Part shown: piece by piece, positions 45,400 through 53,889 of the stretch
Layout: every line of letters begins with the position of its first letter
Position numbering within the stretch: position 1 is the stretch's first letter
NCBI GenBank assembly: GCA_020072845.1
Contig: JAIQGF010000008.1
Span: forward strand, 1 to 64,000
Direction: 5' to 3'
From: Terriglobia bacterium
GTDB lineage: Bacteria; Acidobacteriota; Terriglobia; Terriglobales; Acidobacteriaceae
DNA length: 64,000 bases
Translations under genes and position numbers: made by a program
Notes under the pieces: model-generated
Told to the model about the DNA's origin: nothing
The model's database searches: none
Seen by the model: only the letters and a program-made list of their open reading frames with translations

Positions 45400-47211
45400 T
45401 TGGCAGACACGGCAGCAGGTACCTCCGTCAACAAGAACATCAGCGCAGAGGATACAGCAGGGCAGAGCGCGCCACGGGTTATCGGCCCGGCGACAGGCCC
45501 GGATGCGGCGCGGTTGCTGGTAGTGCTGGCGCTGGTGCTGACGGCGCTGTCCTACGTCAACACCCTGCGCTTTCAGTTCGTGTATGACGACCTGCCGCAA
45601 ATCATCAGCAACCCGCGCGTCCATTCATGGCAGCATGCGCCGCGGCTGTTCGTGGAGCATGTCTGGAGCCAGTTTTCGGGCCAGCCGGGAAATTACTACC
45701 GCCCGCTGTTCGAGCTGTGGCTGGTGATCAATTACAGCCTGTTTGGATTGCATCCCGCGTGGTGGCACGCGACCACCGTGGCAGTGCACTTGGCGGTGAC
45801 GCTGATGGTGTACGTGCTGGCGCGGCGGGTAACTGGCGACCGGCTGACGGCGGCCATCGCAACCGTGATCTACGGATTGCACCCGACGCACATTGAAACC
45901 GTGGCTTGGGTATCGGGCGTCACCGAGCCGCTGCTGGCAGTGTTCGTGATCGGCAGCTTTGTGAGCTACGTGCGCTCGCGCGACGGAGGCGCAGACGCGA
46001 CGTGGTGGAGAGCGGCCTCGGCGGCGTCGTATGCGCTGGCGATGTTGTGCAAGGAGACCGGTGTCATGGTGCCGGCGCTGCTGTTCGCCTACGACCGGCT
46101 GATTCTTTCGCGCCGCGACGGTCAGGACGAGACGATGGCGTCCATGGCGAGGCGGTATGCGCCCTATGCCGCAGCCGCGCTGGCGTATATGGCGCTACGC
46201 CACTACGTCCTGCGCGGACTGGGGTATCCCGAAGCCAAGCCGTGGCTTGACGTGGCGCTGACCCTGCCGTCGTTCCTCTGGTTCTACGTGCGCGAGCTGG
46301 TGTGGCCGGTGGGCTTGTCGGTGTTCCACGACACGCCTCTGGTGCACACGCCCGGCTTGAAGAATTTCGTGCTGCCGCTGGCGGGCGTGGTGGCAACGGT
46401 GGGAGCGCTGGTGTGGGTGTCGCGCCGGTCGCGCGTGGCCGCGTTCGGCTCCTGGTGGCTGGCGGCGCTGATGGTGCCTCCGATTGCCGGCATCTACGCC
46501 TTCATTCAGGAAGACCTGGTGCACGACCGCTACCTGTACCTGCCCTCGGTGGGATTCGCCATCGTACTGGCATGGGCGATTCGGGCGATCAAGTCAGACG
46601 GGCGGGAACTGTTCGGCGCGCCGCCAGTGCCGATGGCGATCACTCTGGTCCTGGGCTGTGCGCTGGCCGCCGGCACCGCCCTCCAGAACGTGTACTGGAT
46701 GAACGACCTGATCCTCTACGCGCACGCCGTAAATGCCGCCCCGGAAAACGTCGTCGCGATCAATCACCTGGCGAATGAGTTCTACAAGCGCCATCGTCCC
46801 GAGGACGCACTGGCGCTGTATCGCGAATCGCTGCAGATCAAGCCCGATGACTGGGCGACACACTTCGCGGTGGGGATCACCATGTACGGATTGGGAAGAT
46901 TTCCGGAAGCGCAAAAGGAACTCGAAACCGCGGTCCCGCTGCTGCCGAACAATGCCGACGAGTATTACTACCTTGGCTTGGCGCATTTGGAGCAGGGGAA
47001 CTACGCGCAGGCGGAGCCATATTTCCGCAAGGCGATCGAGATGTTCGGCGCCAAGCCGGGATTTCATTACGCCCTGGCGACATCGCTGGAGAAACAGGGC
47101 AAGCTCAAGGCGGCGCGGGAGGAACTGCGGGAGGAGTGGAAGATCAATCCGGAACCGCAGGTGAAGCAGGATCTGGAGCGAGTGGAGAAACTGCTGGGTG
47201 GCAATCAGTAG
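45400..47211 (+). CDS. TMTC-like membrane glycosyltransferase with C-terminal TPRs
   Basis: 603 residues. About ten membrane helices (about 40-430) begin with the loop LRFQFVYDDLPQIISNPRVHS, carrying the DD pair of GT-C transferases; YYRPLFELWLVINYSLFGLHP and GLHPTHIETVAWVSG are typical of the TMTC/DUF1736 group. The last 150 residues hold three to four TPRs (RPEDALALYRESLQIKP, GRFPEAQKELETA, GNYAQAEPYFRKAIE). The start is TTG with GGGGGAGAG upstream. Eukaryotic TMTCs O-mannosylate proteins; the acceptor here is unknown. Confidence 0.85.
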   Translation: MADTAAGTSVNKNISAEDTAGQSAPRVIGPATGPDAARLLVVLALVLTALSYVNTLRFQFVYDDLPQIISNPRVHSWQHAPRLFVEHVWSQFSGQPGNYYRPLFELWLVINYSLFGLHPAWWHATTVAVHLAVTLMVYVLARRVTGDRLTAAIATVIYGLHPTHIETVAWVSGVTEPLLAVFVIGSFVSYVRSRDGGADATWWRAASAASYALAMLCKETGVMVPALLFAYDRLILSRRDGQDETMASMARRYAPYAAAALAYMALRHYVLRGLGYPEAKPWLDVALTLPSFLWFYVRELVWPVGLSVFHDTPLVHTPGLKNFVLPLAGVVATVGALVWVSRRSRVAAFGSWWLAALMVPPIAGIYAFIQEDLVHDRYLYLPSVGFAIVLAWAIRAIKSDGRELFGAPPVPMAITLVLGCALAAGTALQNVYWMNDLILYAHAVNAAPENVVAINHLANEFYKRHRPEDALALYRESLQIKPDDWATHFAVGITMYGLGRFPEAQKELETAVPLLPNNADEYYYLGLAHLEQGNYAQAEPYFRKAIEMFGAKPGFHYALATSLEKQGKLKAAREELREEWKINPEPQVKQDLERVEKLLGGNQ

Positions 47212-47242
47212 TTCGTAGAACTGCGTTCAATTATTTGCTTCT

Positions 47243-47350
47243 TCGAAGGGGTGCGGCTTCTTTTGAAGGGGTGCGCTTCTTTGAAGGGGTGCGGCTTCAG
47301 CCGCGCCGTGAGAAGCCCAACTGTGGCGGCTTTAGCCGCTGAGGGATTCC
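47243..47350. repeat. Triplicated GAAGGGGTGCGGCTTC repeat with hairpins
   Basis: GAAGGGGTGCG(G)CTTC occurs three times in 57 bp (47244, 47265 and 47283). The last copy runs into GGCTTCAGCCGCGCC, followed by GGCGGCTTTAGCCGC; both can fold into short hairpins. It lies between the convergent stops of the TMTC-like and arginine decarboxylase genes and is typical of dispersed intergenic elements in Acidobacteriota. Confidence 0.75.
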
Positions 47351-47382
47351 GCCTTTAGCTCACCAGGCGTACCGCCTCCGTC

Positions 47383-47940
47383 TTAATCAAAGATGAAAAT
47401 CGCGGCGGCGATCACCGTGGTCCACTTGCCCTTCTTGTCGCCGACCGCGGACTGGGTGATGTTCAGCGTGCGAACAATCTTGTTCGACAGCCGGTACACT
47501 TCTTTCTTTTCATCCCAGGATTTGTCGGGGTCGAACTCGACGTCGAGCGTGGTGGCCAGCATTTCGGCGGCGAGTTCCTCGGCGTAGTCGCCGGCCTGAT
47601 CGTCGGTTTCGCCGAAGGAGTGGTGCTCGCTGAGATAGCCGTAGGTAGAGCGGTCGGCAGGGATCGCCAGTCCGATACTGGCGGCCAGCAGCCGGTGGGG
47701 CTCATGGGTGGAATTCTCGGCCACCACGGCGAAAACAACTTCACCGTGGCTGAGATGGCGCAGGCCGAGGGAGCGCGGGATCACCTTGCATTGTGGAGGA
47801 AAGATCGACGAAACCCGCACCAGGTTTTGCGAGGCGATGCCGGCGTCGCGCAACGCCAGCTCAAACGAGGTGAGACGCTCCTTGTGCTTACCGACCCCTT
47901 TTGTCAGGAAGATCCGCCGCGGGACCATGTCTTTGCCCAA
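47383..47940 (-). CDS. pdaD: Pyruvoyl-dependent arginine decarboxylase
   Basis: 185 residues. The proenzyme self-cleaves at the Ser-Ser of VRVSSIFPP (about 42-50) to make a pyruvoyl-bearing alpha chain. [24 protein letters not shown] and [13 protein letters not shown] match the PvlArgDC family. It converts arginine to agmatine, the first step of one polyamine route. The likely start is TTG at 47940 because GGAGG lies 8 nt upstream; ATG at 47928 is the alternative. No agmatinase is adjacent. Confidence 0.93.
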   Translation of the reverse strand: MGKDMVPRRIFLTKGVGKHKERLTSFELALRDAGIASQNLVRVSSIFPPQCKVIPRSLGLRHLSHGEVVFAVVAENSTHEPHRLLAASIGLAIPADRSTYGYLSEHHSFGETDDQAGDYAEELAAEMLATTLDVEFDPDKSWDEKKEVYRLSNKIVRTLNITQSAVGDKKGKWTTVIAAAIFIFD

Positions 47941-48095
47941 TTCATTTGCCTCCGGGTTTCACTGGACAGTTGCAAAATAACACGGTGCCGCGGGAGTGGT
48001 GCACGCAAAAATGCAGGCAGCGCAAAATTTTTGTTGCTGAAACAAGGTCCTCGGCGAATGCCGGTGGCCCTCGGGGGCAGCGAATCCGAGCCTGG

Positions 48096-48428
48096 CTATT
48101 TTTTTGGTTTTGCGATGGAAGTCGCCTGGATCACGTTGCCGGAAACCGTGCCCTTGACCGTAGCTTTTTCGCCGGCAAACTTGTCGAAATCCGCCTTGTT
48201 GCCTTTGAGCGTGTAGACCTTGGCGCCAACCACCAGGGCGTAGTCGGCTCCGGTCTTTACGCACGCGCGGGTACATTGGTCATCGGACAATCCGGGCATC
48301 ATGGTGTGATGGGCGCCGCACATGGTGTCGCTGACCGTGCCGGTGAAGGTCTGGTCCTTGGAGTCGGCGGCCAACAGGCCGAGGGATAACAGCAGCAGGA
48401 CAGCCAGGGTGCGCATTGCTCGGTTCAT
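48096..48428 (-). CDS. Small secreted DUF5818-like protein
   Basis: 110 residues: a signal peptide (about 1-21, LLLSLGLLAA), then a beta-rich domain with FTGTVSDTMCGAHHTMM, CTRACVKTGADYALV and KVYTLKGNK. Three Cys and several His could bind metal. The pattern matches small acidobacterial secreted proteins of the DUF5818 type, function unknown. It probably resides in the periplasm. Confidence 0.7.
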   Translation of the reverse strand: MNRAMRTLAVLLLLSLGLLAADSKDQTFTGTVSDTMCGAHHTMMPGLSDDQCTRACVKTGADYALVVGAKVYTLKGNKADFDKFAGEKATVKGTVSGNVIQATSIAKPKK

Positions 48429-48491
48429 CGGTTTCTCTCCCCACTAATCTTGGAAATCAGTATAGGGCAACAACCAGCTACCGACTACCAG

Positions 48492-49391
48492 TTACAATGT
48501 CGCCTGTTTCGCGCTCTTGAGTTTGACGGCGATGTCAATGAACGCCAAGGCGGCGCGGGAGAGAGCCTTGTCCTTGCGGAAGACCAGGGCGAGGTCGCGG
48601 CGGATGGTGGCGTCGGCGATGGGCAAGGCGACCAGGACGCCGGCACGGACATCTTCCAGGACGTTGGAGCGGGCGATGAATCCGATGCCAACATCGGCGG
48701 CTACAAAGCGCTTAAGTAGTTCGCTGGAATCAAGTTCCATGGAAATGTTCAACTTTAACTTGCGCTCATGAAAGTACTCTTCGATGGCATCACGCGTGTG
48801 CCCGGCCTCGGGGATCAGCAGGGGGTACTGGGAGGCGTCGGCCAGCGTCGCCGATTTCGTTTTCGATAGCGGATGGCGCGGCGGCGTGATGATGACCAGT
48901 TCGTCGCGGTGAATCGGCACCACGGTAAGGCGGTTGTCATTGACCGGCAGCGACATGACGCCGAAGTCCACCGAGTTGTCAATGATGCCGCTGAGAATGC
49001 CGGCCGATTCCAGCCGGTTGATGTTGACCGACACGCCCGGATACTGCTTCTTGAATTCGGAGAAGACCTCGGGCAGGACGTGGAGACAGGTGCCCTCGTT
49101 GGCCCCGACCACGATTTCACCGCGCGGCACGCGCTCCATTTCCGCCATCGCGGTGACCACGGCGCGGCGCGCCTGAATCGCGTCCTCGGCGTACTTCTGG
49201 AACGCCTTGCCGGCGCCGGTGAGGGAGACCTTGCCTCCGGAGCGGTCCAGCAGCTTGGCTCCGATCTCGTCCTCCAGGCCGCGGATCTGGGCGGAGATCG
49301 CCGGTTGCGTCCGGAAGCGCTTCTCGGCGGCCCGGGAGAAGCTGCTGAGGCGCGCGACTTCGAGAAACGTCTCCAGTTGGTCGAAATCCAT
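48492..49391 (-). CDS. LysR family transcriptional regulator
   Basis: 299 residues. The N-terminal winged HTH (MDFDQLETFLEVARLSSFSR and TQPAISAQIRGLEDEIGAKL) is followed by the PBP-like effector-binding domain (about 90-295) with GANEGTCLHVLPEVFSEF and GIGFIARSNV. LysR proteins often control a divergent neighbour; here the divergent gene is the acetyltransferase at 49596, with a repeat element in the shared spacer. The effector is unknown. Confidence 0.93.
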   Translation of the reverse strand: MDFDQLETFLEVARLSSFSRAAEKRFRTQPAISAQIRGLEDEIGAKLLDRSGGKVSLTGAGKAFQKYAEDAIQARRAVVTAMAEMERVPRGEIVVGANEGTCLHVLPEVFSEFKKQYPGVSVNINRLESAGILSGIIDNSVDFGVMSLPVNDNRLTVVPIHRDELVIITPPRHPLSKTKSATLADASQYPLLIPEAGHTRDAIEEYFHERKLKLNISMELDSSELLKRFVAADVGIGFIARSNVLEDVRAGVLVALPIADATIRRDLALVFRKDKALSRAALAFIDIAVKLKSAKQATL

Positions 49392-49465
49392 GAGAAAGCT
49401 CTCAGCTCTCAGCGTTCAGCCTGAACGACTTGCGATCGCTCATAAGCGTTTCTACTGCCGCAATA

Positions 49466-49544
49466 ACAACTATGAATTTCCCGATGCGGCGATCGGGATG
49501 TATTCTCGACTGTTTTTGGTAGTGCCAGGATTGTAGCAGTCGGC
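49466..49544. repeat. Diverged inverted-repeat element, copy 1
   Basis: The element begins ACTATGAATTTCCCG and ends AGGATTGTAGCAG, with about 45 bp between. Its first half contains an imperfect inverted repeat (GAAT..CCCGA / TCGGG..ATTC). The same two blocks recur at 50623-50704. Both copies lie between divergent genes. Confidence 0.6.
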
Positions 49545-49595
49545 AGCGCACAGGGATCAACGCAGAGGGCGCGCCGAAGGGCAAAGGACGCACAC

Positions 49596-50117
49596 ATGAA
49601 TGTGACCAAACATACGCGGCAGAGCGTAACCGTGGATGCCATGGTGGCGAGCGATTGGCCGGACGTTTCCGCTATCTATCTTGAGGGGATCGCCACCGGG
49701 AATGCGACGTTCGAGACCCTGGCGCCGAACTGGGAGCAGTGGGACCGGGCGCACCTGGCGGCCGGCAGGCTGGTGGGGCGCACGGGGCGGCAGATTGCCG
49801 GCTGGGTGGCGCTGAGCAAGGTCTCGCAGCGCTCCTGCTACGCCGGCGTGGCGGAGATGAGCGTTTACGTGGCCACGTGGGCACGCAGCCAGGGAGTCGG
49901 CGATGCGCTGATGAAGGCGGCTATCAAGGCGTCGGAGGCGGCTGGAATCTGGACACTGCAAGGCACGGTATTTCCCGAGAACAAAGCGAGCCTGCGGCTG
50001 TGCGCGGCGAATGGATTTCGCGAGGTTGGGCGGCGGGAACGCATCGGGAAGCGCAACGGCAAATGGCGCGACACCGTGCTGGTGGAGAGAAGGAGCAAGG
50101 TGGTGGGAACCGATTAA
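49596..50117 (+). CDS. GNAT acetyltransferase, phosphinothricin acetyltransferase-like
   Basis: 173 residues. DWPDVSAIYLEGIATGNATFET near the N-terminus and the acetyl-CoA loop SQGVGDALMKAAI (replacing the usual RGxGxG), followed by PENKASLRLCAANGFREVG, match the PAT/MddA subgroup that N-acetylates phosphinothricin or methionine sulfoximine. GKRNGKWRDTVLVER is the usual C-terminus. Substrate in this organism is not known. Divergent from the LysR gene. Confidence 0.85.
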   Translation: MNVTKHTRQSVTVDAMVASDWPDVSAIYLEGIATGNATFETLAPNWEQWDRAHLAAGRLVGRTGRQIAGWVALSKVSQRSCYAGVAEMSVYVATWARSQGVGDALMKAAIKASEAAGIWTLQGTVFPENKASLRLCAANGFREVGRRERIGKRNGKWRDTVLVERRSKVVGTD

Positions 50118-50127
50118 GGGGCCGGGA

Positions 50128-50571
50128 TCACGAGTCGGCGTTGAGCTCATGGACGCTGGCGGCCTGCTTGCGCCGCGCCTCGGTTTCCAGCAGCACGCGG
50201 CGGTAGAGCGCATAATAGCGCACCAGTTCCGGAATGGCGCGAGCTTCCAGTTGCTTCTGAATGGCGGCGTGGTCACCGCCCTCAATCAAATCGAGGATAT
50301 GCTTGACGGAGGGGTCCTCGGCGCCACGACGCCGGCAGTTCGCGATCAGGTCGTAGTCGCTCTGAGGAACAAACGACGCCAGCTCCCGGAACATCAATTG
50401 CAGCGACTCGGCGCGCGCCGGTTCGCGGACGTGGGCAATCTCCTCCAGAAGCGCTTTTTCGAACTGGTATTTTGCCCCGCCGAATACCGCGTCGGAGCTG
50501 AAGCGCTCCTGCCGGCGGGAGAGAATCTGCTCATACTGTTGAATCAGCGAGTTGGTCGCACTGGAGTCCAC
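50128..50571 (-). CDS. Conserved hypothetical helical protein
   Basis: 147 residues, mostly alpha-helical and charged, with NSLIQQYEQILSRRQERFSS at the N-terminus and VRYYALYRRVLLETEARRKQ near the C-terminus. I chose the GTG at 50571 because AAAGGA precedes it by about 6 nt and the frame upstream of it is antisense to glnA. It converges on the acetyltransferase gene (10 bp gap) and diverges from glnA. No family recognised; the gene is easily missed because it is embedded in a very long open frame. Confidence 0.6.
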   Translation of the reverse strand: MDSSATNSLIQQYEQILSRRQERFSSDAVFGGAKYQFEKALLEEIAHVREPARAESLQLMFRELASFVPQSDYDLIANCRRRGAEDPSVKHILDLIEGGDHAAIQKQLEARAIPELVRYYALYRRVLLETEARRKQAASVHELNADS

Positions 50572-50622
50572 AAATGGTCCTTTCCCGCGGGCGGAGTATA
50601 AGCCCAGGTTATCGAAGCGATA

Positions 50623-50704
50623 AAAACTATGAATTTCCCGCCGCCGCGTTCGGGAATTTATGCTCCAATGGTGCGGCTGCAACCGCGAGGATTGTAGCAG
50701 CCGC
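50623..50704. repeat. Diverged inverted-repeat element, copy 2
   Basis: This is the second copy of the element at 49466-49544: ACTATGAATTTCCCG at one end, AGGATTGTAGCAG at the other, in the divergent spacer upstream of glnA. A regulatory role is possible but unproven. Confidence 0.6.
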
Positions 50705-50787
50705 CCAAGAACTACTATCCCAATAACCGATATCCGCGCCCCTGAGTGCGCGGAGAAGCACGCGCCGAGCGGGCGCAAGGAGCAGAT

Positions 50788-52200
50788 ATGGCCGATGCAA
50801 AATCCGTCCTGCAGTTCGCCAAGGATAACGGGGCGAAGCTGCTGGACCTGCGCTTTACCGACCTGCCCGGGCTTTGGCATCACGTCTCCTACCCCATGTC
50901 TCAATTCGGCGAAGAGTCGTTTGAAGAGGGCTTCGGGATGGATGGCTCGTCGATCCGCGGCTGGGCCGCGATCCACGAAAGCGACATGCTGCTGATCCCG
51001 GATCCGAAGTGGTGCATGATGGACCCCTTCACCGAGGTCCCGACCCTGGTGATGATCTGCGACGTGCAGGACCCGGTAACCAAGCAGCGCTACGACAAAG
51101 ATCCGCGCTACATCGCCAAGAAAGCCGAGATGTTCCTCAACTCGACCGGCATCGCCGACACCTGCTACATGGGCGCCGAGGCCGAATTCTTCATCTTCGA
51201 TAACGTGCGCTTCGATCAGCGCGAGCAGCACGGTTTTTATTTCATTGACGCCGAAGAAGGCCGCTGGAACTCCGGCCGCAAGGAAAACAACCTGGGATAC
51301 CGCCCGCGGTACAAGGAAGGGTATTTCCCCGTTCCGCCCACCGACCACTACCAAGACCTGCGCAGCGAAATGACCTTGACGATGGAGCAGGCCGGGTTGG
51401 TGGTGGAGTGCCACCATCACGAGGTGGCGACCGGCGGACAAACCGAAATCGATTTGAAGTTCGCACCGCTGGTGGACTCGGCCGACCACATGATGCTCTA
51501 CAAGTACATCGCGCGTAATGTCGCCAACCAGTACGGCAAGACGGTGACCTTCATGCCCAAGCCGCTCTTCCAGGACAATGGCAGCGGCATGCATACCCAC
51601 CAGTCGCTGTGGAAGGGCGGAAAACCGCTGTTCGCCGGCGATGGCTATGCGGGATTCTCGCAAATGGGGTTGTGGTACATCGGCGGGCTGATCAAGCACG
51701 GCCCGGCGCTGGCGGCGATCATTGCGCCCACCACCAACTCGTACAAGCGGCTGGTGCCCGGCTTCGAAGCGCCGGTGAACCTGGCGTACTCGCGGCGCAA
51801 CCGCTCCGCGGCCTGCCGCATCCCCATGTACTCGGCATCGCCAAAAACCAAGCGCGTCGAGTTCCGCCCGCCGGACCCGAGCTGCAATCCCTACCTGGCG
51901 TTTGCCGCCATGCTGATGGCCGGGCTCGATGGAGTGGAGAACAAGATCGATCCCGGACAGCCGCTCGACAAGGACATCTACGATCTGGGTCCGGAGGAGC
52001 TGGCCAAGGTGCCGTCCATGCCGGGATCGCTGGAGGATGCGCTCGACGCACTGGAGAGCGACCACCAGTTCCTGCTCAAGGGCGACGTCTTTACCGAGGC
52101 GCTGCTCGATACCTACATCAAATACAAGCGCGAGAAAGAAGTGGACGCGGTTCGGCTGCGCCCGCATCCCTACGAGTTCGCGTTGTATTACGACATCTAG
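50788..52200 (+). CDS. glnA: Glutamine synthetase, type I
   Basis: 470 residues from ATG 50788 with an AAGGAG ribosome site. Conserved blocks include [16 protein letters not shown] (Asp50 loop region), AEAEFFIFD (metal binding), [12 protein letters not shown], and [17 protein letters not shown]. Tyr398 in [12 protein letters not shown] is the adenylylation site of the GSI-beta type, consistent with the glnE gene in this window. It assimilates ammonium into glutamine. A strong terminator follows at 52229. Confidence 0.98.
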   Translation: MADAKSVLQFAKDNGAKLLDLRFTDLPGLWHHVSYPMSQFGEESFEEGFGMDGSSIRGWAAIHESDMLLIPDPKWCMMDPFTEVPTLVMICDVQDPVTKQRYDKDPRYIAKKAEMFLNSTGIADTCYMGAEAEFFIFDNVRFDQREQHGFYFIDAEEGRWNSGRKENNLGYRPRYKEGYFPVPPTDHYQDLRSEMTLTMEQAGLVVECHHHEVATGGQTEIDLKFAPLVDSADHMMLYKYIARNVANQYGKTVTFMPKPLFQDNGSGMHTHQSLWKGGKPLFAGDGYAGFSQMGLWYIGGLIKHGPALAAIIAPTTNSYKRLVPGFEAPVNLAYSRRNRSAACRIPMYSASPKTKRVEFRPPDPSCNPYLAFAAMLMAGLDGVENKIDPGQPLDKDIYDLGPEELAKVPSMPGSLEDALDALESDHQFLLKGDVFTEALLDTYIKYKREKEVDAVRLRPHPYEFALYYDI

Positions 52201-52228
52201 AAGAGGCGCAAGCGCACGAACAGCTGAA

Positions 52229-52260
52229 GGGGTTCTCCGTCGAACGGAGGCCCCATTTTT
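52229..52260 (+). terminator. Rho-independent terminator of glnA
   Basis: GGGG..CTCCGT pairs with ACGGAG.CCCC around a 3-nt loop (one small internal bulge), followed by ATTTTT. It lies 29 bp after the glnA stop. Confidence 0.85.
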
Positions 52261-52502
52261 ATGACCGCAAGCCAATGCACAGCTCGGACACGGCAGAAAA
52301 CGGTCAGATTGCCGGCAAGCGCCTCCTACAGAACGCGACGAAGGTACGAAGCGGGCCGCCCAGCGGCGAGGTGGCCAAACCCGCTAGATGAAAGGTCCTT
52401 GGCGGCAAGCCGTAATTCTCCACCCGGTTCCATGTATTAGATGCAAAGCAAGTATAATCAGTTGCTTGGAAGGATACACCACGACGTAGCCCGAAGAAAA
52501 CC

Positions 52503-52532
52503 TTGACAGGCATGGTAGCACGATGCTACCAT
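52503..52532 (+). promoter_or_regulatory. Promoter and palindromic operator of mqsRA
   Basis: Consensus -35 TTGACA (52503-52508) and a -10-like TACCAT (52527-52532) are 18 bp apart. The perfect inverted repeat ATGGTAGCA-CGA-TGCTACCAT (52512-52532) fills the spacer and -10. The mqsR ATG is at 52538, only 6 bp beyond the -10, so the transcript could be nearly leaderless. The palindrome is the likely binding site of the antitoxin. The rest of 52201-52502 holds only the glnA terminator. Confidence 0.65.
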
Positions 52533-52537
52533 TCTCC

Positions 52538-52846
52538 ATGGTGAAGCATCCAACTTACAAGCTTGAGTTGGTCAAGGGACTGATGCGGGATGGTAGTTGG
52601 TATGTTACCGGAACGGCTTTGGACACGGCGGGTGAACTCGGTTTCGATCAACACGATATATACGACTGTGTGGTGAATCAGCTCTCCGAAACGCACTTTT
52701 ACAAAACGATGCCTGCTACTGAGATCAAAGGGGAAAGCTTGATGCAGGATGTTTATCACATTACGTATGAAGGGGTGCGGATTTATCTGAAACTGCAAGT
52801 GCGTGTTGAGGCGGTTGTGATTTCCTTCAAGGATCAGGAGCAATAA
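52538..52846 (+). CDS. mqsR: MqsR family toxin (type II mRNA interferase)
   Basis: 102 residues from ATG 52538. The MqsR pattern is clear: KHPTYKLELVKGLM at the N-terminus, DCVVNQLSETHFYKTMPA in the middle, then LMQDVYHITYEG, and IYLKLQVRVEAVVISFKDQE at the end. MqsR is a RelE-like ribonuclease cutting at GCU-type sites. The frame is open for five codons upstream, but an upstream start would fall inside the operator. It precedes the antitoxin by 5 bp, the usual mqsRA order. Confidence 0.88.
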   Translation: MVKHPTYKLELVKGLMRDGSWYVTGTALDTAGELGFDQHDIYDCVVNQLSETHFYKTMPATEIKGESLMQDVYHITYEGVRIYLKLQVRVEAVVISFKDQEQ

Positions 52847-52851
52847 AGGGG

Positions 52852-53334
52852 ATGGCTATGAATTGCGTAGTGTGCGGACAGCCAACGGCAAGCAAAGTCA
52901 TCGAAACCAGAGTGGGCCATTATCGCAGCGAGACGGTCGAAGTGGAGAGCGAGTTCTTTCGTTGTGGAGCCTGCCGGGAGGAGTTCTTTAGCCCGGCCCA
53001 GGCGCAGGCTCATGTCCGAGCGGTGAAGAACGAGATTCGCAAGAAATATGGCTTGCTGCCGCCCAAGAAAATTGCAGAGATTCGAAACAAACTTAGGCTG
53101 AGCCAAGCAGAGCTCGAGGAACTCCTGGGGACGGGTCCCAAGGTCGTCGTGCGATGGGAAAGCGGAAAAGTCATCCAAGGCGCGGGCCAGGACAATATGC
53201 TGCGGCTACTTGATCGCGACCCGACGGTGGTTGACGACTTGCGCCAAATTCAGCGGTTTCGATCTGATGAGCAGGAAAAATATCGGCGAGTTGAGGGGGT
53301 GGCCCAGAAGCGCGTGGTCGCACGAGCGGTCTAG
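52852..53334 (+). CDS. mqsA: MqsA family antitoxin with zinc and HTH domains
   Basis: 160 residues. The N-terminal zinc ribbon (CVVCGQ and CGACREEFF) binds the toxin; the C-terminal HTH (about 75-130; LRLSQAELEELLGTGPKVVVRWES) binds the operator. The C-terminal tail after residue 135 is longer than in E. coli MqsA (131 residues). AAAGGGG precedes two possible ATGs (52852 and 52858). Paired with mqsR just upstream. Confidence 0.9.
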   Translation: MAMNCVVCGQPTASKVIETRVGHYRSETVEVESEFFRCGACREEFFSPAQAQAHVRAVKNEIRKKYGLLPPKKIAEIRNKLRLSQAELEELLGTGPKVVVRWESGKVIQGAGQDNMLRLLDRDPTVVDDLRQIQRFRSDEQEKYRRVEGVAQKRVVARAV

Positions 53335-53432
53335 CTCCCGAGTTGCACCAGTTTTTGCGGGCCTTCGGGGAAAACCCACCCAACGAAAACCGCGTTGGGT
53401 AACCAGCCTGCCGCGATGGTACAGTGAGCCCA

Positions 53433-53816
53433 ATGCCAGCACTCGCGCGCACTTACGTACAAATAAAACAGAGAACATCTCGTGCAAGTCGTGCAACAGA
53501 AGAACGGCATAGGACGCACGGTGATGTATTCGATGATCTGGGCTTCTCGCTGAAGAAAGCGGCAGCGCTGAAACTGAAGGCAGACCTGCACCAGAAGATC
53601 ATCAAGCGGGCGCAGCAGTATTCCAAACAGGAGTTGCAGATCATTCTCCACGAAACCCAATCGAGAGTGAGTCAACTCATGCGCGGCAAGATCGCAGGCT
53701 TCACGCTGGACATGCTCATCTTCTATGCTGATCGGCTTGGCATACGCGCGGAACTCAAGACGAACGAACTCAAGGAACCTGCTCATCCTCACTTAGAGAT
53801 GGCCGCTGCTCGGTGA
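53433..53816 (+). CDS. HTH_37-type XRE antitoxin-like protein
   Basis: 127 residues. FDDLGFSLKKAAALKLKADL, then a helical region KRAQQYSKQELQIILH and the recognition part ETQSRVSQLMRGKIAGFTLD match HigA2/HTH_37 antitoxin-type regulators. These usually pair with a Gp49/HigB-like toxin encoded just upstream, but none is present here; it may be an orphan antitoxin. A GTG three codons upstream is an alternative start. It lies 98 bp downstream of mqsA. Confidence 0.75.
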   Translation: MPALARTYVQIKQRTSRASRATEERHRTHGDVFDDLGFSLKKAAALKLKADLHQKIIKRAQQYSKQELQIILHETQSRVSQLMRGKIAGFTLDMLIFYADRLGIRAELKTNELKEPAHPHLEMAAAR

Positions 53817-53889
53817 GCGAGAACCACGTTGCATGGGCCGCCCGATGGATTGGAGCTCCGTGTAACATACAATCGAAACGGAGCAGCCC

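Noticed and set aside
50572-52275. Minus-strand frame upstream of the 147-residue gene
   Set aside because: This part is the exact antisense of glnA; only the segment below 50571 has its own ribosome site and falls outside glnA.
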